Origin: CAZFHZ01 sp964519015
GTDB lineage: Bacteria; Blakebacterota; Blakebacteria; Blakebacterales; CAYUVJ01
Assembly: GCA_964519015.1 (NCBI GenBank)
Contig: CAZFHZ010000161.1
Span: forward strand, 1 to 6,186
Reading direction: 5' to 3'
Length of the DNA: 6,186 nucleotides
Positions 1-3,980 of the stretch are shown here, in pieces. A program made the position numbers and the translations under genes. Each line of letters begins with the position of its first letter. The first letter of the stretch is position 1. The notes beneath the pieces are model-generated. The model made no database searches. It worked only from the letters and a program-made list of their open reading frames with translations, and was not told the origin of the DNA.

Positions 1-74
1 TGCAGGAAGAGGCCGATCGCCAGCGCGGGTAGAGTCATGATCCAGACTTGGGCATACCGTTTCTTCGGATTCAT
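1..74 (-). CDS. N-terminal fragment of a membrane or exported protein, cut by the window edge
   Basis: Only the first 24 codons are inside the window. The peptide begins M-N-P-K-K-R and then becomes hydrophobic (V-W-I-M-T-L-P-A-L-A-I-G-L-F-L). A basic start followed by an apolar stretch is the pattern of a signal peptide or first transmembrane helix, so the product probably enters or crosses the inner membrane. The ATG at 74-72 is preceded, five bases upstream, by a G-rich run on the minus strand (80-87) that can act as a ribosome binding site. A GTG three codons earlier (83-81) is an in-frame alternative. The gene starts 35 bases after the stop of the hydrolase at 110-1237 and reads the same way, so it is probably the fourth gene of that operon. 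The family cannot be told from so little sequence. Confidence 0.6.
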   Translation of the reverse strand, partial: MNPKKRYAQVWIMTLPALAIGLFL

Positions 75-109
75 GGGCGTCACCCCCGCTTGAAAGGTCA
101 GGATATGTA

Positions 110-1237
110 CTACAGGTAGAAGTCGAAAATGCTATCCATCAGTTCGCTGGTCCAGGTGTCGAAGCCATCGTTCGCGAACACACCCCCGTTGGAGAAGAAC
201 AGATAGGTGAATTGCCTGGCCGGCACCCGGTAAACGTAGTTCAGGTAACCCGTGGAGAATCCACCGTGACGATAGGAAGGTGAGGAGTCGTAACGGCCGA
301 CCATCCACCCGTATCCGAAATTATCCTGGCCGCCGGTATACCCGGTGAAGGCGAGTTCCAGGGTTGATTGCCGGATGATCTGGTCGGTGTACAGGGCCTG
401 ATCCCATTGAAAGTAGTCGTTAAAGGTCGTGTAGATACCCATCGGGCCATAAGTGTACAGGGAGTACTGATAGCGCTGATTCTGCTCATTGTATGGCTGA
501 GCCACGTTCGAAGGAACCACCGAGGACGCGTGTCGCACGAAGGTGGAGGACATCCCCAGCGGTTCGAAGATTTCGTCATGAAGGAAGTCCGGAAAGCTCT
601 GTCCGGTGAGTCGTTCGACCAACATCGCCAGGATCAGGTATCCGGTATTGCAATAGGCCGTTTGCTCCCCGGGAGTGAAGTCCAGCGTTGGATCGGCCAT
701 GACGAGGTCGAGGGCCGCCTGGTTCGTCAGGCCGTCGATGGCCTCCGGGCTGTCTCCCGTGATGGCGGTGTAGTTGGGTATCCCCGACTGGTGGGTCAGA
801 AGATGATGAACCGTGATGGCCGACCAGGCCGCCGGGAACTCCGGGAAGATCGAGACGATCGGCGTCTGGAGCGTCAGCAGGTCACGTTCGTAGAGGATGA
901 GGATCGCCACGGCGGTGAACTGTTTCGTCAGGCTGGCGGTCCGGCACGGCGTATCGGATGAGAAGGGGACGGCCGTCTCAATGTTCGCCATCCCCCACCC
1001 CCGAGTGAAAGCGACAGCACCGTCGTGGATGACGATGAAACCGAATCCGGAACCCGCGGGATTCATCCGTTCCGTAACGAACGTCTCCATGCGTTCCCAG
1101 AATTCGGCTTCGGTCTCGGACCGACCCACGGGCCGATCGCATCCCGACACCCAGACCGCGATCACCAGCAGAAACACGGCTGCCCGCCGGAGGACGCCGG
1201 GAGACATCGTACGGGGCACTCGGATCCGATCGGTCAT
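110..1237 (-). CDS. Beta-lactamase-family serine hydrolase, predicted lipoprotein
   Basis: This is a class C beta-lactamase / D-Ala-D-Ala peptidase-fold hydrolase (375 aa). Seen in the sequence, numbered from the ATG at 1237: an arginine-rich start, a hydrophobic core and a V-S-G-C lipobox with lipidated Cys33; S-L-T-K at 102-105 (nucleophile and general base); L-L-T-H-Q-S-G ending at 152; Y-C-N at 195-197; and H-G-G at 324-326. All three catalytic motifs are present at normal spacing, so it should be active. Asp follows the lipid cysteine, which in enterobacteria retains lipoproteins at the inner membrane; whether that rule holds here is unknown. The chosen ATG lies four bases after the stop of the upstream hydrolase, suggesting translational coupling. 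The ATG at 1207 also gives a good signal peptide, and a TTG at 1276 opens the same frame but overlaps the upstream gene. No clear Shine-Dalgarno settles it. The substrate is unknown: peptidoglycan peptides, D-amino-acid peptides or esters are all possible. A resistance role is not implied. Confidence 0.92.
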   Translation of the reverse strand: MTDRIRVPRTMSPGVLRRAAVFLLVIAVWVSGCDRPVGRSETEAEFWERMETFVTERMNPAGSGFGFIVIHDGAVAFTRGWGMANIETAVPFSSDTPCRTASLTKQFTAVAILILYERDLLTLQTPIVSIFPEFPAAWSAITVHHLLTHQSGIPNYTAITGDSPEAIDGLTNQAALDLVMADPTLDFTPGEQTAYCNTGYLILAMLVERLTGQSFPDFLHDEIFEPLGMSSTFVRHASSVVPSNVAQPYNEQNQRYQYSLYTYGPMGIYTTFNDYFQWDQALYTDQIIRQSTLELAFTGYTGGQDNFGYGWMVGRYDSSPSYRHGGFSTGYLNYVYRVPARQFTYLFFSNGGVFANDGFDTWTSELMDSIFDFYL

Positions 1238-1241
1238 GGGA

Positions 1242-2366
1242 TCACGGCGGGGATACTGCCCGGCGCACCGGGGCAACGGGGAAGGGCCTGCTTCCGGTAA
1301 CGAAGGATTCGATGAAGAGCCGCGCTGCGCCGTACTTGAGGACGTCGCTGTCGACGCCGGGGCTGTGGTAGGAAGTCATCCGGTCGGAGTTGGCCAGGGC
1401 CACGAAGGTCAGTTGACGCTCAGGCACCCGCACGATCAGGGCGGAATCGGCCGGACCCCACCCGTGATGCCAGACGATCCTGATGCCCTCGTGCACGTGT
1501 ACGAACCACCCGAGGGCATAAGGCAGGAGATTGCCGTCGCCGTCCAGGGCCGGCGCGAAGACTTCTGCCCAGGTGTCGGCGGTCAGGAATTGGCCTGCGT
1601 CGATCGCCATGGAATAGCAGGCGACATCCTCCGCCGAGCCCATGAGTCCCGCAGCGGTGCAGAAGAAATCGAGATGCCTCCCCCGCTCGACTCGCCCGTT
1701 CCGCCAGCAGTATGGAGCGGTAATGTTGGTGATGAAGGATGATCGGTCGAGTCCCGACTCTTCGAAGCTGGCGCGTTCCGCGACATTCGGCGCCGTGTGC
1801 ATCAGGCCGAGTGGTTGCAGGATCCGCTCGCAGACGCGACGGGCGAAGGTCTCCCCGGTGGCCTGCTCGATGACCTTATCGAGTTCCGCGAATCGGCCTC
1901 CGTTGTAACGGAACTGGGTGCCCGGAACTCCCTCCGAGGTATGGGAGAGCAGATGCCGGATCCGGATGGTCCCTTCGCTGGTCAGGAAAATCCCATAGTC
2001 GCTGACGGGATCGTCCAGAGAGATGAGACCCTCCTCCACCAGTTGCATGGTGATGGTTGCGGCGAAGGTCTTGGTGAGCGAGGCCAGGGCGAATGACGTG
2101 ATGGGAGTTGCCGGTCGTTCGGCGTCCACATCGGCCAAGCCGAATCCCCGGGACCAGACGATTTCCCCGTTCTGAGCGATGGCCGCGGACAGGCCCGGGA
2201 TCTGGAGCAGGACGCGCAGGCTGTCGAGTTCGGCTTCGAACCCGGTGAGTCCGTCGATGCGCTCAACGATGATCGGGCGGAGCGATTCGGGGCGGGTCGG
2301 ACCCGAACAGCAGGCGCAAAACAGCATAGCCGTGACCCACCAGAAGGTGGACCGCCCGACCCTCAT
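1242..2366 (-). CDS. Beta-lactamase-family serine hydrolase, compact variant, predicted lipoprotein
   Basis: This is a second serine hydrolase of the same superfamily (374 aa). Numbered from the ATG at 2366: a signal sequence with a Trp/Phe/Leu-rich core runs into a cysteine cluster, where F-C-A-C at 16-19 is an imperfect lipobox (Cys19 is the likely lipid site). S-L-T-K follows at 96-99, then L-L-S-H-T-S-E-G-V-P-G. The second motif reads Y-N-G (154-156) instead of the usual Y-x-N, and the third reads H-H-G-W (300-303). Only 58 residues separate the nucleophile from the motif tyrosine, against 93 in the neighbouring paralogue, so the loop between is much shorter. Nucleophile and lysine are intact, so activity is plausible. 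A GTG at 2435 opens the frame but would place 23 non-signal residues first and overlap the barrel gene. The chosen ATG lies 11 bases after that gene's stop. It is probably co-transcribed with both neighbours. The substrate is unknown. Confidence 0.9.
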   Translation of the reverse strand: MRVGRSTFWWVTAMLFCACCSGPTRPESLRPIIVERIDGLTGFEAELDSLRVLLQIPGLSAAIAQNGEIVWSRGFGLADVDAERPATPITSFALASLTKTFAATITMQLVEEGLISLDDPVSDYGIFLTSEGTIRIRHLLSHTSEGVPGTQFRYNGGRFAELDKVIEQATGETFARRVCERILQPLGLMHTAPNVAERASFEESGLDRSSFITNITAPYCWRNGRVERGRHLDFFCTAAGLMGSAEDVACYSMAIDAGQFLTADTWAEVFAPALDGDGNLLPYALGWFVHVHEGIRIVWHHGWGPADSALIVRVPERQLTFVALANSDRMTSYHSPGVDSDVLKYGAARLFIESFVTGSRPFPVAPVRRAVSPP

Positions 2367-2377
2367 GGCGCCGGTGT

Positions 2378-3040
2378 TCACCGTGCGATCGCGACCGAAA
2401 CGAGGAGACGTGCCTCCAGCCAGTTCGCGTCCCACCCCAGCCGTTCATCGTCCTTGTAGACACGAGCCGTGTGGTAGCGCGCCCCCAGATCAAGGGAGAG
2501 GGGGCCGACGGGCAGCAGGCATCCAGCCCCGATATTCCAACCGCTGATTCGATCGCTCTCCTCAGAATTGGTCAGATTAACGGCTTCTATTTTCATGGTC
2601 ATCCGGTACCGGGTCAGACCAGCCTGCAGGTAAGGATGCAGCGGTATCCGGGGCAACGGGGTGACCCGCATCCCCACTCCGATCATGGGTGCGGTGTAGT
2701 AGATGTCGGGATTAGTGCTGGGCGAGATCCCTAAGGCGATAGTGATCTCATCGACATCGGTTCCGAACCGGTTGCCCATATACTCGGCGTAGAACGAGAT
2801 CCTTGAACTGACGCCGACCAGCGCCGTCAGCGCATATCCCGTGCCGGACCCGGCGTAGCCGGTCTGGGGATACGGGTCCCAGGCGCCGTCGGACCGGTTG
2901 AAGCTGCCGATCGGCAGGTTGAAACACCCACCGGCCTGAAGGGTCAGCAAGGTCGTCTCCTGGGCCGCTGCGGCAGCCGGCAGGAAGACGAACAGGAGTA
3001 TGACCCCCCACCGATTTCTCACCACAGTGGCTCGATTCAT
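2378..3040 (-). CDS. Small outer-membrane beta-barrel protein
   Basis: A 220-aa exported protein. Residues 1-26 form a classical signal peptide: basic start, core around I-L-L-F-V-F-L, and a run of alanines with likely cleavage before Gln27. The mature part is rich in Gly, Tyr and alternating hydrophobic residues, with strand-like segments ending in turns (for example around S-F-Y-A-E-Y-M-G, G-V-G-M-R-V-T-P, P-Y-L-Q-A-G-L and L-G-A-R-Y-H). This resembles eight-stranded OmpA/OmpW-like or 'porin family' barrels of about 200 residues. The last strand is amphipathic (A-R-L-L-V-S-V-A-I-A-R) but ends in Arg, not the aromatic residue typical of many barrels. Mature cysteines at 39 and 174 could pair. 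The start is firm: GGAGGA lies six bases before the ATG. It is the first gene of the leftward operon, followed 11 bases later by a hydrolase. The barrel class is confident; the specific role (structural, adhesive or small channel) is not determinable. Confidence 0.85.
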   Translation of the reverse strand: MNRATVVRNRWGVILLFVFLPAAAAAQETTLLTLQAGGCFNLPIGSFNRSDGAWDPYPQTGYAGSGTGYALTALVGVSSRISFYAEYMGNRFGTDVDEITIALGISPSTNPDIYYTAPMIGVGMRVTPLPRIPLHPYLQAGLTRYRMTMKIEAVNLTNSEESDRISGWNIGAGCLLPVGPLSLDLGARYHTARVYKDDERLGWDANWLEARLLVSVAIAR

Positions 3041-3046
3041 TTGGAT

Positions 3047-3052
3047 TCCTCC
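3047..3052 (-). promoter_or_regulatory. Ribosome binding site of the beta-barrel gene
   Basis: On the minus strand the six bases read GGAGGA, with six bases to the ATG at 3040. The match and spacing are near ideal and fix the start of the barrel protein. It is the only strong Shine-Dalgarno in the leftward operon; the hydrolases downstream have weak ones and may rely on coupling. Confidence 0.85.
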
Positions 3053-3241
3053 ATACGGGGAGGGAAGGATCTTTAAATGCGTTCGCCCTTTGGTGTTTGT
3101 TTGAAATACGGTGGATGGGAAGGCGAAGTTACGATTGAGATACTGGACCGGGCGAGCGGTTCGGGAGCGGGGGCTTTCCCGCGGGGATGGTCCGGTACGG
3201 AGGGAAGCGCAGCCTGATCGAGGTGTTCCGGTTCGAGGACC
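3053..3241. other. Intergenic stretch upstream of the leftward operon
   Basis: About 190 bases between the barrel gene and the phosphatase relic carry no convincing reading frame on either strand. The part nearest the operon (roughly 3065-3115) is richer in A and T than its surroundings, as expected of a promoter, but no -35/-10 pair of good match and spacing could be picked on the minus strand. A short GC hairpin (GCGGG, six-base loop, CCCGC) lies near 3166-3184. It lacks a T tract and is not called a terminator. Confidence 0.4.
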
Positions 3242-3469
3242 CTACCGGTCGTCCTTGACACGGCAGATGATCGATGTGACATCGTCTTCGGTCAGCGTCT
3301 CCAGGATCCCGTCGGTGAGGAAGACCAGGGTATCCCCGGCTGCCAGAGGGATATCCCCACTGGTCATATAGACCTGTTCCGGCAGGAAGCCGAGCAGGAT
3401 CCCGGTACTGTCCAGGTCCTGTCCGGCCGCTCCGGATTGCGGATGAACATGACCTCGTCGCTGACCACC
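3242..3469 (-). pseudogene. C-terminal relic of a SpoIIE/RsbU-type PPM serine phosphatase
   Basis: A 75-codon open stretch ends at the TAG at 3244-3242 and has no start codon near its left end. It is bounded upstream by an in-frame TGA (3472-3470), with a further in-frame TAG shortly before. Numbered from the first open codon, it shows a G-H pair at 6-7, a D-S-T-G-I-L-L-G-F segment at 20-28, P-L-A-A-G-D at 41-46, and L-V-F-L-T-D-G-I-L-E at 48-57. In the SpoIIE phosphatase family these correspond to the G-H box, the 'pLG' turn, and the G-D-x-L-x-x-x-T-D-G block, whose Asp (here Asp53) binds the catalytic metal. The order and spacing fit the family's last third. The metal-binding N-terminal two thirds are absent: upstream lie stops and then the oppositely oriented padR gene. 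I infer the dead tail of a former gene, perhaps cut when the padR-permease pair arrived. Another frame upstream (to about 3576) may hold more decayed pieces, but I could not assign it. Confidence 0.68.
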
Positions 3470-3489
3470 TCAGTAATCCTAAACATAAA
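3461..3489 (+). promoter_or_regulatory. Possible sigma70-like promoter for padR
   Basis: CTGACC (3461-3466) and CATAAA (3484-3489) each match four of six bases of the -35 and -10 consensus and are separated by exactly 17 bases. The 5' leader to the padR start would be about 90 bases. The site partly overlaps the phosphatase relic. Matches this weak occur by chance, so this is only a candidate. Confidence 0.22.
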
Positions 3490-3509
3490 GACCTTCTTCG
3501 AACGGCCTG

Positions 3510-3523
3510 CCCAGGGAGCTGGG
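3510..3523 (+). repeat. Short inverted repeat in the padR leader
   Basis: CCCAG and CTGGG form a perfect five-base inverted repeat around the loop GGAG, followed by ATTTTCC. It lies between the promoter candidate and the padR start. It could be a weak hairpin in the leader or a protein-binding palindrome. It is too short, and its T run too interrupted, to call a terminator. It does not match the ATGT/ACAT palindrome often described for PadR operators. Confidence 0.3.
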
Positions 3524-3574
3524 ATTTTCCATGCAACTAATCGTCCGGTCCTTCCGTTCACAATGTAGGCAATC

Positions 3575-3582
3575 AAGGAGGT
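3575..3582 (+). promoter_or_regulatory. Ribosome binding site of padR
   Basis: AAGGAGGT, a near-complete anti-16S match, ends three bases before the ATG at 3586. It fixes the start of the regulator and predicts efficient translation. Confidence 0.88.
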
Positions 3583-3585
3583 ATT

Positions 3586-3918
3586 ATGGGCAACGCCTCG
3601 ATCATCGGTGAATTCGAGCAGATGGTCCTACTGGCGGTCCTGAGGATCGGAGAGGAGGCCCACGCCGCCGTCATCCGTTCGGCGATCGAAGAGGCCACCG
3701 GCCGTGATGTCTCGCGCGGGGCGGTCTACACGACCCTCGACCGGCTCGAGACCAAGGGCCTGATCAGCTCGTGGATGGGCGGCCCCCGCTCGGTCCAGAG
3801 CGGCCGGGCCCGCCGGTATTATGTCGTGGAAGCCGATGGCGTCAGGGCCCTCAACGAGGCCCGGGAAGCCTTGAACAGACTCTGGGCCGGTCTTGAGCCG
3901 GTCCTCGGCGAGCTCTGA
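3586..3918 (+). CDS. PadR-family transcriptional regulator
   Basis: A 110-aa winged helix-turn-helix regulator of the short PadR type. Helix 1 begins near residue 8 (E-F-E-Q-M-V-L-L-A-V-L). The probable recognition helix is S-R-G-A-V-Y-T-T-L-D-R-L at 43-54, followed by E-T-K-G-L-I and a wing rich in Arg and Gly (62-80) ending R-Y-Y-V-V. A single C-terminal helix (84-103, N-E-A-R-E-A-L-N-R-L-W) would make the dimer. V-Y-x-T-L-x-R-L-E-x-K-G is the family hallmark. PadR proteins usually repress their own operon and release DNA when a small ligand or stress signal binds; the ligand cannot be read here. The neighbour is a large ABC-type permease in the same direction, and this pairing is common in Acidobacteriota and related phyla. 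The gene therefore most likely controls the permease and itself. The strong ribosome binding site makes the start secure. Confidence 0.93.
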   Translation: MGNASIIGEFEQMVLLAVLRIGEEAHAAVIRSAIEEATGRDVSRGAVYTTLDRLETKGLISSWMGGPRSVQSGRARRYYVVEADGVRALNEAREALNRLWAGLEPVLGEL

Positions 3919-3980
3919 TGGGTCCGGAGCCGATCCGATCGAGGCGATGCGGAATGACTGAACCCGGTACTTCGGCATGA
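3918..3980 (+). other. Bridging micro-ORF between padR and the permease
   Basis: A 20-codon frame starts at an ATG that shares one base with the padR stop (TGATG at 3916-3920) and ends at a TGA that overlaps the permease ATG (ATGA at 3977-3980). It fills the whole 58-base gap. The peptide begins M-G-P-E-P-I-R-S-R-R, and is basic with no recognisable domain. A G-rich GGCGAG stretch a few bases upstream could serve as its ribosome binding site. The permease ATG itself has no evident Shine-Dalgarno, so passage of ribosomes through this frame could re-initiate on the permease. Short overlapping frames also arise by chance, so this stays tentative. Confidence 0.25.

Noticed and set aside
368..961. 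A 197-codon plus-strand frame within the second hydrolase
   Set aside because: It is a shadow of a gene with complete catalytic motifs on the other strand; its product is Arg/Gly/Asp-rich and has no family pattern.
110..1276. Reading the full-length hydrolase as an antibiotic-resistance beta-lactamase
   Set aside because: The S-x-x-K, Y-x-N and H-x-G motifs are shared by peptidases and esterases, and lipoprotein anchoring beside a barrel gene points to an envelope enzyme. Nothing here marks it as an AmpC resistance enzyme.
897..1742. A 281-codon plus-strand frame opposite the two hydrolases
   Set aside because: It crosses the junction of two well-supported minus-strand genes and has low-complexity, Arg/Pro-rich sequence without a recognisable fold.
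2367..2435. Extended GTG start for the compact hydrolase
   Set aside because: It would add 23 residues before the signal peptide and overlap the end of the barrel gene; the ATG at 2366 gives a proper signal sequence.
3166..3184. GC hairpin in the intergenic region as a rho-independent terminator
   Set aside because: The stem is five base pairs and no T tract follows on either strand.
3364..3576. A 70-codon minus-strand frame starting near the padR ribosome binding site
   Set aside because: It overlaps the phosphatase relic in another frame and has no recognised domain. It could be a frame-shifted upstream piece of the relic, but the similarity was too weak to claim.
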